Below are positions 48,986-57,379 of a stretch of 64,000 bases of DNA, in pieces (position 1 is the stretch's first letter; each line of letters starts with the position of its first letter). The notes under the pieces are model-generated. The model saw only the letters and a program-made list of their open reading frames with translations, was not told where the DNA came from and did not search any database. The DNA lies in the NCBI GenBank assembly GCA_029782025.1, contig JAKOVR010000213.1, forward strand, positions 1 through 64,000. The letters are read 5' to 3'. The position numbers and the translations under genes are program-made. Source of the stretch: Actinomycetes bacterium. Its GTDB lineage: Bacteria > Actinomycetota > Acidimicrobiia > Acidimicrobiales > Acidimicrobilacustridaceae.

Positions 48986-50899
48986 TCAGCGCCGGGCCAG
49001 CCAGTCGGCGAGCCAGCGTTGGGCCGGCCCGTCGAACCCCCACCGGTTGGCCGAGAAGTGCAGCAGGAGGGCCAGGCGGGCGGCCGGCGCGACCGACGCG
49101 TCGCCGGCCGGGGTCGGGGCCGTGGCACAGGCCCGGGCCGCTTCCATGGCGCGGGCCAGGAGCGCGGTGAAGGTCGGCGCCTCGGGGCCGAGCGCCGCCG
49201 CCACCCGCTCGTCCAGGTCCTCCAGGTCTTCGGATCGGCCGAGCGCCCGCACCGTCGTATCGCCGGACGGGTCGGCCGCCTCCCGCCCGAGCGCAGCGGC
49301 CACCTCGTCCCGGGGGGCCAGGTCGGGCAGGCTGGTGGCGATCGAGCGGGCGGTGTGCAGGAAGGTCAGCTGCAGGGCCGGCGCGCCCGGGCCGATCGCC
49401 CGGAGGGCCTGGCGCCAGAGGAGCGTGTCGGCGGCGAAGTGGGCGTGGGCCTCGGTCATCGCCGGCTCACCGCCGAAGCGGGCCGCCTCGGGCTCGTAGG
49501 CCGCCGGCGCGAACGAGACCAGCGTGCCGCCGGCCACCGCGCCGACCAGGGCGCGTCGCACGGCGTCGTCGACAGCGCCGCGGTGGCCCGGGGCGACCTC
49601 GATGCGCAGGCGTACGTCGGGCGGCTTGCGCTGGAAGAACCATCCCCGCGCCCCCTCCGGCACCGTGGCGAGGGCCTCCTCGACGGCGTCGAGCACGGCG
49701 GCGGCGTGCCCGACCTTGTCGGTGGGCGGAAGGGCCAGGTCGAACGCGACCCACGGGTGCGGCGGCAGGGCGAGATGGTCGACCGACGCCCGCCGGGCGG
49801 TGGAGAAGCGGGCCAGGGGCGCGACGCCGGCGTCCACGGCAAGCCGGTAGGCCTGCTCGACCCGATCGACCATGGCGATGTCGACCAGCGCGGCGAGGGC
49901 GTCGTCCCAGCGCAGGCCGTGGCGGTCCAGCCAGCCGGCGAGGGCGGCGTCGTCCTCGAGGCCGTAGCGGCGTCGGAAGTTGGCGACCACCCCCGCCACG
50001 GCGTCGTGGTCGAGGCGGATGCCGCGCAGGCGCCCCACCTCGTGGGCCAGCAGCCGCAACAAGGCCTGTTTCCGCAGCACGGGTTCGGTGGTGCCGACCA
50101 GGCCGGGGTCCACCGGCGGCAGGTCGCCGCCATCGCCGCCGACGGGCAGGCTGAGCTCCTGGTCGACCTCGAACAGCGCGGCGGCGAGGAACACCGTGGG
50201 TTCCACGAACCACGGGCGCTCGGCCGGCGGCGCGGCGTCGGCGCCGTCCGCCGCGGCCAGGACGTCGAGGAGGGCGAGGGCGTCGCGGCGCTTGCGGCCC
50301 GGCCCCGCCCCGGCGTCGAACCGGCGGAGGGCGGCGACCTCGTCGGCGTCGAGCCCCGCCGCGCGCGCCGCGCTCGGGAGGGACCGGTCCCGGTAGGGGA
50401 GGGCCTTGGCCGCGTCGACCAAGGCTGCTGCCGCCGTCTCGGTCAGCACGCCGGCGGCGACGGCGGCGACGGCCCGGTCGCGGATGTCGACCATGGCCGT
50501 GGACAGGGGGCGGTGGTCGTCGCCGGCGTCGGCATGGGCGACGGCCACCTCGTCGTCGTCCACCAGCCGGCCGTCGCGGAACTGCTCGAACACCTCGCCC
50601 ACGCCGACCATCCCGAAGGGGTGCAGCTCGGCGGCCCGCAGCGCGCCCATGCTGGCGGCGCCGAAGACGGCGACCCCCTGCTCGATGGCCCAGAGGATCT
50701 CCTTGTGCCATACCGCCGGCACCCGCTCGAACACGCCGTCGATGATGGCGATCCGGGTCGGGGCGTGCACCCGCACGGCCCGGAGCACGTCGCCCTGGGC
50801 CACGGGCGGGAGGCACACCACGCCGTCGTGGCCCAGTCGCTCGAGGACGGTGGCCCGATCGATGGTCGGCCCGCAGAACACGACGGTGGTGCCGCTCAC
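48986..50899 (-). CDS. TfuA domain fused to SpaB_C-type (LanB elimination-like) domain
   Basis: A 637-residue fusion. Residues 1-120 are TfuA: VVFCGPTIDRATVLERL, IAIIDGVFERVPAVWHKEIL, and FGAASMGALRAAELHPFGMVGVGEVF. TfuA partners YcaO in backbone thioamidation. A helical region of about 180 residues follows. From about 380 to the end the pattern matches the SpaB_C/thiopeptide-type domain: HPWVAFDLALPP, GWFFQRKPPDVRLRIEV, YEPEAARFGGEPAMTEAH then HFAADTLLW, and LHFSANRWGF near the end. SpaB_C eliminates glutamate from activated Ser/Thr or ligates aminoacyl groups. It thus carries the half missing from the LanB-like protein. The start overlaps the YcaO stop (GTGA) with GGAGGAG upstream. Confidence 0.8.
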   Translation of the reverse strand: MSGTTVVFCGPTIDRATVLERLGHDGVVCLPPVAQGDVLRAVRVHAPTRIAIIDGVFERVPAVWHKEILWAIEQGVAVFGAASMGALRAAELHPFGMVGVGEVFEQFRDGRLVDDDEVAVAHADAGDDHRPLSTAMVDIRDRAVAAVAAGVLTETAAAALVDAAKALPYRDRSLPSAARAAGLDADEVAALRRFDAGAGPGRKRRDALALLDVLAAADGADAAPPAERPWFVEPTVFLAAALFEVDQELSLPVGGDGGDLPPVDPGLVGTTEPVLRKQALLRLLAHEVGRLRGIRLDHDAVAGVVANFRRRYGLEDDAALAGWLDRHGLRWDDALAALVDIAMVDRVEQAYRLAVDAGVAPLARFSTARRASVDHLALPPHPWVAFDLALPPTDKVGHAAAVLDAVEEALATVPEGARGWFFQRKPPDVRLRIEVAPGHRGAVDDAVRRALVGAVAGGTLVSFAPAAYEPEAARFGGEPAMTEAHAHFAADTLLWRQALRAIGPGAPALQLTFLHTARSIATSLPDLAPRDEVAAALGREAADPSGDTTVRALGRSEDLEDLDERVAAALGPEAPTFTALLARAMEAARACATAPTPAGDASVAPAARLALLLHFSANRWGFDGPAQRWLADWLARR

Positions 50900-52170
50900 G
50901 GCTCCTCCCCACCCGGGTGGGCGGCGGCGGCGAAGGCGGCGTGGGCCCGCCGCCCCGGCGTGTAGGCCGGCGTGGTGTGGGCCCCCTCCGCACCGGGGAC
51001 CACCACCCGGGCCACGTGGACCGGCCAGTCGTCCCTCGACAGGTCGACGACGAGGACCTGGGGGAGGCCGGCGGCGCGGAGGGAGGCGAGCACGGCCCGC
51101 AGATCGTCCTCGACCGTGGTCGTCCCGGGCAGGGGGTGGTCCCAGCCTCGCGGGGTGGGGTCGGTGGCCACCTCCCGCCAGAACGAGAAGGCCTCGCCGC
51201 TCTGCACGAGGGCCTGGCGCCCCCGGGTCTGGTCGTCGCGCGAGCCGGCGATGGCGGTGAGGCGGGACTGTGCCGCCTCGGTGAGGGCCCGGACCATGGC
51301 GATGCGGGGGTCGGGGTGGCACCCGTAGCCGCCGGCGGCGCCGAGCGGGTTGAGGTCGAGGTCGGCCGTCGGGTCCCACACGATCGCCTTCGTGCAGGGC
51401 ACCCCGGTGTCGGCGGTGAGATCCCACAGGAACACCTGCAGGCCGGCGGCCTCGTACCGCCCGAGGAGATCGGTGGCCGCCGGGTCGGCGATGGTGGCGG
51501 GGTCGATCCGGGTGGCCGAGGCCCGGCCGGGGTGCCGCACGTGCCAGACGGCGTGGGCGTCCCGCTCGATCACCTCGCACAGCCCGTGGAGGACGGCCTC
51601 GACCAGCGTGGCGCCCGAGGCCAGGCCGTTGCTGGTGCGGGCGAAGGTGCCGCTGCCCGCCACCAGCGGCAGCACCATGTTGGTGTGGACCAGCTCGAAG
51701 GGGATCCACCAGTCCCGTCCGGTGGCGATGTCGGTGGCGGAGCAGAACGGGAGCGGCGCGTGCGGGTGGTAGGTCCCGTTGGCGTCGCGGGGCAGGGCGT
51801 CGGGGTCGATGACACGGCCGGTGGGCGCCAGCCCGGCGACGGACTCCACGACACAGGGGACGGCCGCCCGTTCGGCGTGCCAGCTCTCGATCGACTCCAT
51901 CACGGCCGACGCCCGGGCCAGGGCGTGGGTGAGTCCCTTGCCCTGGGCGACCGCCAGCCCCCGGCTGTTGGGACGGATGGCCTGCCAGACCGGGATGCCG
52001 ATGACGTCGAGCCCGGTCACGTTGGCCACCCGGGTGATCCCGGCGGCGGGGAGGAGCGGTTCGAGCGCGGCCAGGAGCTCCTCGGCCGAACGGGACCGCC
52101 AGGCCGGCACCCCGGCCGCGCCGAGCGGCGGTTTGGGGGTGGCGCCGTCGAGGAGCCCGAGCCCGCTCAC
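50896..52170 (-). CDS. YcaO-family ATP-dependent peptide-modifying enzyme
   Basis: A 424-residue YcaO. ATP/Mg-binding motifs are intact: SAVMESIESW (Glu92, Glu95), NGLASGATLVEAVLHGLCEV and IERDA (Glu202, Arg203), and ALTEAAQSRL. YcaO activates an amide oxygen with ATP for azoline, thioamide or amidine formation. No ThiF-like E1 partner is present in the cluster and the C-terminus lacks the PXPXP ending of many azoline-forming YcaOs, while TfuA is encoded next, so thioamidation is the best inference. It starts 12 bases after the carboxylase stop. An attached azoline chemistry at Cys99 cannot be ruled out. Confidence 0.92.
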   Translation of the reverse strand: MSGLGLLDGATPKPPLGAAGVPAWRSRSAEELLAALEPLLPAAGITRVANVTGLDVIGIPVWQAIRPNSRGLAVAQGKGLTHALARASAVMESIESWHAERAAVPCVVESVAGLAPTGRVIDPDALPRDANGTYHPHAPLPFCSATDIATGRDWWIPFELVHTNMVLPLVAGSGTFARTSNGLASGATLVEAVLHGLCEVIERDAHAVWHVRHPGRASATRIDPATIADPAATDLLGRYEAAGLQVFLWDLTADTGVPCTKAIVWDPTADLDLNPLGAAGGYGCHPDPRIAMVRALTEAAQSRLTAIAGSRDDQTRGRQALVQSGEAFSFWREVATDPTPRGWDHPLPGTTTVEDDLRAVLASLRAAGLPQVLVVDLSRDDWPVHVARVVVPGAEGAHTTPAYTPGRRAHAAFAAAAHPGGEEP

Positions 52171-52182
52171 CGCCCCGCGCTG

Positions 52183-53949
52183 CTACTCGATCACGATCAC
52201 GACGTCGCCCGAGCCCACCGAGTCGCCGGGGGCCACGCGGACCTCCTTGACGGTGCCGGACTTGTCGGCGGTGATCTGGTTCTCCATCTTCATGGCCTCG
52301 AGCACGCAGACGGCCTGGCCCGATTCGACCGCGTCGCCCACGGCGACGAGCACCTTCACGATCGTGCCCTGCATGGGCACGGCCACCGCGCCGCTCCCCG
52401 CCGCAGCGCCGGCGCCGCCGCTGCCGCTGCTGGCCCGGCGGGCCCGGGCCGGTCCCTTGGCGCCGGCGGCCGGAGCGGCGGCCGCGGCCGAGGCCGGGAC
52501 CCACACGTTGACGCTGAAGCGGCGCCCGTTGACCTCGACGTCGACCTCGCGCTTGACCTTCTCCTCGCCCTCGTCGGTGACCGGAGCGGCGGCGCTGGCC
52601 ACGCCGCTCAGGTCGAGGGTGGTCTCCACCCAGCGGGTGGAGTGCCGGGCCGACGCGAAGTCGGGGTGCTCGAGGATGGCGATGTCGGCGGGGATGGTGG
52701 TGGCGATGCCGTCGATGCGGAACTCGCGGAGGGCCCGCAGGGTGCGGGCGATGGCCGTGGGGCGGTCCTTGCCCCAGAGGATCAGCTTGCCCACGAGGTT
52801 GTCGTAGAACTGGCTGACCTCGTCGCCCGACTCGTAGCCGCCGTCCCAGCGCACGCCGAACCCCTGCGGCGGGACGATCTTGTCGATCTTCCCGGGGGAG
52901 GGGAGGAAGCGGCCGCCGGCCGGGTCCTCGGCGTTGATGCGGATCTCGATGGCGTGGCCCCGGCGCTCGATGTCGTCCTGGGTGAAGGACAAGGGCTCGC
53001 CCGACGCCACCCGGATCTGCTCGGCCACGAGGTCGATGCCGGTGACGAGCTCGGTGACCGGGTGCTCGACCTGCAGGCGCGTGTTCATCTCGAGGAAGTA
53101 GAACTGCCCGTCCTGGTAGAGGAACTCCACGGTGCCGGCGTTGTAGTAGCCGCAGGCCTTGGCCACCTTCACCGCGGCCTCGCCCATGGCCCGGCGGATG
53201 TCATCGGGGAAGTCGGGGGCGGGGCTCTCCTCGACCAGCTTCTGGTGGCGCCGCTGGGCCGAGCAGTCGCGCTCGCCCACCCACACCACGTTGCCGTGCT
53301 GGTCGCCGATGATCTGCATCTCGATGTGGCGGGGCCAGGTGAGGTAGCGCTCGACGTAGCACTCGTCTCGCCCGAAGCCCTTCAGGGCTTCGCTCATGGC
53401 CGATTCCAGTGCCGCCGGTGCGTCCTCCGCGGACTCCACCACCCGCATGCCGCGACCGCCGCCGCCGAAGGCCGCCTTGATGGCCACCGGCCAGCCGTGG
53501 GCGGCGCCGAAGGCGATGACCTCGTCGACCGAGGTGAGGAACTGGGTGGTGCCGGGCACGCCGCTGACGCCGGCGTTCTCGGCGGCGATGCGGCTCGACA
53601 CCTTGTCGCCCATCACCTCGATGGCCTCGGGCGGCGGGCCGATGAAGGTGACCCCCTTGGCCGTGATGGCCCGGGCGAAGTCGGTGTTCTCGCTGAAGAA
53701 CCCGTACCCGGGGTGCACGGCGTCGGCGCCGGAGCGCTCGATCACGTCGAGGATGGCGTCGGTGTTGAGGTAGCTCTCCGCCGCGGTCTGACCGCCGAGG
53801 GCGTAGGCCTCGTCGGCCAGGCGGGCGTGCAGGGCGTCGCGGTCGAGGTCGCTGTAGACGGCAACCGTGGCGATGCCCAGCTCCTGGCAGGCCCGGATGA
53901 CGCGCACCGCGATCTCGCCTCGGTTGGCGATGAGGACCTTGGTGATCAC
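52183..53949 (-). CDS. acyl-CoA carboxylase alpha chain (biotin carboxylase plus BCCP)
   Basis: A 588-residue biotin enzyme subunit. Biotin carboxylase occupies residues 1-450 (VLIANRGEIAVRVIRACQEL; GGGGRGMRVV glycine-rich ATP loop; EMNTRLQVEHPVTEL; the RINAEDP motif). An Ala-rich linker leads to the carrier domain with the biotin attachment VLEAMKMENQI. It carboxylates biotin; the beta subunit is not in the window. It probably feeds malonyl- or methylmalonyl-CoA, the latter connecting to the mutase. The divergent gene is the biotin ligase. The YcaO and TfuA fusion genes follow on the same strand with a 12-base gap. Confidence 0.96.
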   Translation of the reverse strand: MITKVLIANRGEIAVRVIRACQELGIATVAVYSDLDRDALHARLADEAYALGGQTAAESYLNTDAILDVIERSGADAVHPGYGFFSENTDFARAITAKGVTFIGPPPEAIEVMGDKVSSRIAAENAGVSGVPGTTQFLTSVDEVIAFGAAHGWPVAIKAAFGGGGRGMRVVESAEDAPAALESAMSEALKGFGRDECYVERYLTWPRHIEMQIIGDQHGNVVWVGERDCSAQRRHQKLVEESPAPDFPDDIRRAMGEAAVKVAKACGYYNAGTVEFLYQDGQFYFLEMNTRLQVEHPVTELVTGIDLVAEQIRVASGEPLSFTQDDIERRGHAIEIRINAEDPAGGRFLPSPGKIDKIVPPQGFGVRWDGGYESGDEVSQFYDNLVGKLILWGKDRPTAIARTLRALREFRIDGIATTIPADIAILEHPDFASARHSTRWVETTLDLSGVASAAAPVTDEGEEKVKREVDVEVNGRRFSVNVWVPASAAAAAPAAGAKGPARARRASSGSGGAGAAAGSGAVAVPMQGTIVKVLVAVGDAVESGQAVCVLEAMKMENQITADKSGTVKEVRVAPGDSVGSGDVVIVIE

Positions 53950-54017
53950 ACCCTATGTTTACGTGGCTCGGGGCTGTTCGTGCCATTCCCGGCCATCCCG
54001 GGCCGATCGGAGGAACG

Positions 54018-54830
54018 ATGACCGCGGGTTCGACTGACCGGTTCGACGGCGAGGTGGCCGGGACGAGGTTCCACGTGGCGTGGGTGGCCGAGACCGGGTC
54101 CACCAACGACGACGCCCTGGCCCTGGCCCGGGCCGGCGCACCGGAGGGGCTGGTGGTGGTGGCCGACCACCAGACGGCGGGGCGGGGCCGGTTGGACCGC
54201 CGCTGGGAGGCGCCCCCCGGCTCGTCGCTCCTGTGCTCGGTGCTCCTCCGGCCCGATCCCGAGGCCGTGCCGCTGGCCCGGGCCCACCTCTGCACCAAGG
54301 CGGTGGCCCTCGCCGCGGCCGCCGCGGCCAACGCCGCGGCCGATGCCGGGGCGGTCCTGAAGTGGCCCAACGACCTCGTGGTCCCCTACGCCGGCGGTGT
54401 GCGCAAGCTCGGCGGCATCCTCGCCGAGTCGGTGGTGGAGGGTGACCAGCTGACCGCCGTCGTGGTCGGCCTCGGGCTCAACGTCGACTGGCCCGACGAC
54501 GTCCCGGCCGAGCTGGCCGAGATCATGGCGTCGCTCCACTGGTTCGGCGACGGCCTGCCCATCGCCCGGCGGCCGCTGCTCGAGGCCCTGCTCCGTGCCC
54601 TCGAACCCGTCTACGCCTCGCTCCTGGCCGACGGGGGGACGGCGCTGCTGGCCGGGTACGCCGCCGCCTGCGCCACGATCGGGCAGGAGGTGCGGGTGGA
54701 GCGAGCGTCCGACGTCCTCCGGGGCCGGGCCACGGGCCTCACGGCCGACGGCCACCTGCTCGTCGTCGACGCCGGCGGGGTGCAGCACGAGGTCGTGGTG
54801 GGCGACGTCGTGCACCTCCGGCCGCAGTAG
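54018..54830 (+). CDS. birA: biotin--[acetyl-CoA-carboxylase] ligase (BirA without DNA-binding domain)
   Basis: A 270-residue protein-biotin ligase. GSTNDDALALA, ADHQTAGRGRLDRRWEAPPG (biotinyl-AMP loop) and LKWPNDLVV are the signature motifs. No N-terminal helix-turn-helix is present, so it is the monofunctional type. ATG 54018 has GGAGG just before it and is preferred over ATG 53955, whose extension is non-conserved and includes a TATGTT promoter-like hexamer. It is divergent from the carboxylase it would modify. Confidence 0.95.
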   Translation: MTAGSTDRFDGEVAGTRFHVAWVAETGSTNDDALALARAGAPEGLVVVADHQTAGRGRLDRRWEAPPGSSLLCSVLLRPDPEAVPLARAHLCTKAVALAAAAAANAAADAGAVLKWPNDLVVPYAGGVRKLGGILAESVVEGDQLTAVVVGLGLNVDWPDDVPAELAEIMASLHWFGDGLPIARRPLLEALLRALEPVYASLLADGGTALLAGYAAACATIGQEVRVERASDVLRGRATGLTADGHLLVVDAGGVQHEVVVGDVVHLRPQ

Positions 54831-54879
54831 CCGGCCGGGGATGGCGGGTCGGCCGGCCCGTTTGTGCTCAAATCCGGCG

Positions 54880-55473
54880 GTGACGAGCAGCGAGGGCGCG
54901 AGCCGGGCCCGGCCCGGGAAGGTCACCCTCCGTGATCGCGTCCGGCGCCTGCCGAACTCGGTGGTGCTCTGGCTCACGTTCGTCCTGGCGGTGGCGTCGG
55001 CCATCCTCGCCACCCTCCCGTACGAGGTCGGGGCCAGCGGTCCGTTGCCCCCCGACGAGATCAGTGTGATCGCCACGGCCACCTCCACCTCGTCCACCAC
55101 CACGACGGTGGCGGTGCCCGATCCGTCGGCCCCGCCCGCGACCGGCCTGCCCGGTACCACCACCTCCACCGTGCACGTGGCGCTCGAGACGCAACCCCGC
55201 GTCACCGATGGCGCCCTCGAGTGCGCGTCGCCGCTGTTCGAGATCGCCGTGCCCGGGAAGGACCGGCGGGTCGCCCGCAACGACGACTGCCTGGAGGGGG
55301 CCCGGTGGCGCCTGTCGATCGCCGCCGCCGGCGCCGTGGTCGCCCTGGTCACGGGCCTCACCGCCCGCCGGATCCGGCTCAAGGAGTACGAGCGGGTTGC
55401 CACCGAGGAGCGCCGGCGCCGGTTCCGGCGCGCTCGGGATGGGCGAGGTAGCGGGCCGCCGCCTGCTGGGTGA
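54880..55473 (+). CDS. membrane protein of unknown function
   Basis: A 197-residue protein with an N-terminal membrane helix (VVLWLTFVLAVASAILATL), an external Thr/Ser-rich segment with two cysteines (GALECASPLF; ARNDDCLEGA) that could form a disulfide, a second helix (LSIAAAGAVVALVTGLTA) and an Arg-rich cytoplasmic tail. No family is recognised. Its last 95 bases overlap the convergent aminotransferase gene. Confidence 0.65.
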   Translation: MTSSEGASRARPGKVTLRDRVRRLPNSVVLWLTFVLAVASAILATLPYEVGASGPLPPDEISVIATATSTSSTTTTVAVPDPSAPPATGLPGTTTSTVHVALETQPRVTDGALECASPLFEIAVPGKDRRVARNDDCLEGARWRLSIAAAGAVVALVTGLTARRIRLKEYERVATEERRRRFRRARDGRGSGPPPAG

Positions 55474-56305
55474 TCGGGCCGGGGGCGCCCGTACCGATCG
55501 GGTGGGCGTCGATGGTGGACACGGGGTGCACGTCGCGGGTCGAGGAGGTGAGGAACACCTCGGTCGCCCGGCCGAGGTCCGCCAGCGGGACGGCGACCTC
55601 CCGCACCGGGTGGGGGGAATCGGCCAGCGCCTCGATCACCAGCGCCCGCGTGATCCCGGCCAGGCAGCCGCTCGAGAGCGGCGGCGTGCACACCGCACCG
55701 TCGAGGACCACGAACACGTTCGAGCCGGTGCCCTCGCACAGGTCGCCGGCGGTGTTGGCGAAGATCGCCTCGTCGCCACCGTGGGCCTTGGCGTGCCGGA
55801 GCGCCACCACGTTGTCGGCGTAGCTCGTGGACTTGACCCCTGCGGTGGCCGAGTGCTCGTTGCGGGTCCAGGGCACCACGACGGCCGCCGCGGTGGGGGC
55901 CCACCGGCTGGCCGGACCGCTGGCCACGATCACGGTGGCCGGCGCCGTGCCGCGGTCGGAGCCGAGCGGGGCCTCGCCGCCGGTCACGGTGATGCGCACG
56001 CGGCCGCCGGCCTGCCCGGGCCCGCCGTTGGCGGTGACGACGGCCTCGACCGCGGCCTCGAGCTCCCGGTCGGTGCAGGGCAGGGGCAGGCCGAGGACGG
56101 CCAGGGAGCGGCGGAGCCGGGCCAGGTGGCGGTCGAGCGCGATCGGGTACCACCCGTCGCCGGCATCCACCACGGCGAAGGTCTCGAAGGCGCCGTCGCC
56201 CACCGTCACGCCGTGGTCGAACGGGCTGACGCGGGCCGCGTGCGCGGGGACCATGGCGCCGTCGATCCAGAGCACGGGCTCGGGGGCCGCCGCGGCGCCG
56301 GTCAC
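55379..56305 (-). CDS. class IV aminotransferase (4-amino-4-deoxychorismate lyase-like, PabC)
   Basis: A 308-residue PLP enzyme: FDHGVTVGDGAFETF, RHLARLRRSL, the PLP lysine in GVKSTSYADNVVAL, EGTGSNVFVV and LAGITRALV. Its stop/start overlap with PabB (GTGA) makes 4-aminobenzoate synthesis for folate the likely role. Branched-chain and D-amino acid aminotransferases share the fold. Its 3' end overlaps the convergent membrane-protein gene. Confidence 0.87.
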   Translation of the reverse strand: MTGAAAAPEPVLWIDGAMVPAHAARVSPFDHGVTVGDGAFETFAVVDAGDGWYPIALDRHLARLRRSLAVLGLPLPCTDRELEAAVEAVVTANGGPGQAGGRVRITVTGGEAPLGSDRGTAPATVIVASGPASRWAPTAAAVVVPWTRNEHSATAGVKSTSYADNVVALRHAKAHGGDEAIFANTAGDLCEGTGSNVFVVLDGAVCTPPLSSGCLAGITRALVIEALADSPHPVREVAVPLADLGRATEVFLTSSTRDVHPVSTIDAHPIGTGAPGPITQQAAARYLAHPERAGTGAGAPRWQPARTP

Positions 56306-57354
56306 CGGGCCAGCACCGCGGTCGGACGGGACGAGGCGACGCTCAGCAGGTTGCGGGCCTTGAGCTCGGTCTCGTGCCACTCGCCGCTCGGGTCGCTGTC
56401 CCACGTGATGCCACCGCCCGTACCGAAGTGCAGCTCCCCGTCGTCGATCCAGAACGTGCGGATGGCCACGTTGAGGTCGCCCTGCCGCCGGTCGGCGTCG
56501 ACCCAGCCGATGGCGCCGCAATAGACGCCCCGGGGCACCGGTTCGAGCCGGCGCAGGTGGGCGACGGCCGCCTCCTTCGGGGCGCCGGTGACCGAGCCGG
56601 GCGGGAAGGTGGCGGCGAGCAGGTCGGCCCAGCCGGTGCCGGGGACGAGCTCGCCCTCGACGGTGGTGACGAGGTGGAAGAGGCCCGGATGGGGCTCGAG
56701 GGCGCAGAGGGCGGGCACCGTCACCGATCCGTAGCGGCAGACCCGGCCGAGGTCGTTGCGCACGAGGTCGGCGATCATCACGTTCTCGGCCCGGTCCTTG
56801 GGCAGGAAGGCGTCGGGGGTGGCCGCCGTGCCCTTGATGGGCGACGACCACACGAGGTCGCCCCGGCGGGACAGGAACCGCTCCGGGGAAGCGGAGGCGA
56901 CGGCCACGCCGTGGGCGGGCAGGCGCACGACGGCCGAGAACGGTGCCGGGTTGCCCTTGGCCAGGGCGGCGCCGAGGGCGGCGATGTCGGTGGTGGTGCC
57001 GGGCGGCGGGGTCGGGAGCGGGGCGGACAGGCGCCGGGTCAGGTTCACCTGGTACACGTCGCCGGCGGCGATCGCGGCCCGGATGGCCCGCACACCGGCC
57101 TCGAACCCGGCCCGGTCGAGGCTCGACCGCCAGGCCCCGAGGTCGGGTCCCGCCCACGGCGGGCCCGGCCAGACCCGGGCCGGGCGGACCGACGCGAACC
57201 GCGCACACACCGGCGGTCCGTCGAAGGGGAGCACCACGGCCCAGAAGCCGGTCGAGTCCAGCGCGGTCACGTCGGCGGTGACGTCGAGCAGCCCGGAGCA
57301 GAGCCGGTCGCCGACCACGGCCACCGGTGGCAGGTCCACGGTGCTCGGAGCCAC
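56302..57354 (-). CDS. aminodeoxychorismate synthase component I-like (PabB)
   Basis: A 350-residue chorismate-binding enzyme. AGDVYQVNLTRRL, SASPERFLSRRG, SPIKGTAATPD, VRNDLGRVC, the core motif PPGSVTGAPKEA, and FGTGGGITWDSDP are all present. It aminates chorismate; the glutaminase subunit PabA is not seen here. The start at GTG 57354 lies 6 bases after a TACGCT hexamer; longer readings run into the acyl-CoA dehydrogenase gene. Confidence 0.92.
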   Translation of the reverse strand: MAPSTVDLPPVAVVGDRLCSGLLDVTADVTALDSTGFWAVVLPFDGPPVCARFASVRPARVWPGPPWAGPDLGAWRSSLDRAGFEAGVRAIRAAIAAGDVYQVNLTRRLSAPLPTPPPGTTTDIAALGAALAKGNPAPFSAVVRLPAHGVAVASASPERFLSRRGDLVWSSPIKGTAATPDAFLPKDRAENVMIADLVRNDLGRVCRYGSVTVPALCALEPHPGLFHLVTTVEGELVPGTGWADLLAATFPPGSVTGAPKEAAVAHLRRLEPVPRGVYCGAIGWVDADRRQGDLNVAIRTFWIDDGELHFGTGGGITWDSDPSGEWHETELKARNLLSVASSRPTAVLAR

Positions 57355-57360
57355 GCCGGA

Positions 57361-57370
57361 AGCGTACGAT
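57361..57370. promoter_or_regulatory. overlapping divergent -10 elements sharing two bases
   Basis: TACGAT (57365-57370) serves the plus-strand acyl-CoA dehydrogenase 9 bases downstream. TACGCT, the complement of 57361-57366, serves pabB 6 bases away on the minus strand. The two hexamers share bases 57365-57366, so only one polymerase can occupy the site at a time. Confidence 0.5.
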
Positions 57371-57379
57371 CCCGACCTG

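Larger units (their letters stand above)
39307..52170. other. putative RiPP biosynthetic gene cluster
   Basis: Nine genes from the first metallo-hydrolase to the YcaO gene surround a short Gly-rich precursor gene. They encode a LanB-like dehydratase half, a TfuA protein fused to a SpaB_C-like domain, YcaO, B12-type radical SAM, DMATS-like prenyltransferase, F420-type oxidoreductase and two metallo-hydrolases. Boundaries are inferred: outside lie an unrelated hypothetical gene and an acyl-CoA carboxylase. No exporter, leader peptidase or regulator is recognised inside. Confidence 0.75.

Noticed and set aside
48986-52504. A single 1172-residue minus-strand protein covering TfuA, YcaO and part of the carboxylase
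   Set aside because: The TfuA frame happens to stay open upstream, but YcaO and the carboxylase are intact in other frames, and a GTGA overlap with a Shine-Dalgarno site marks the true start at 50899.
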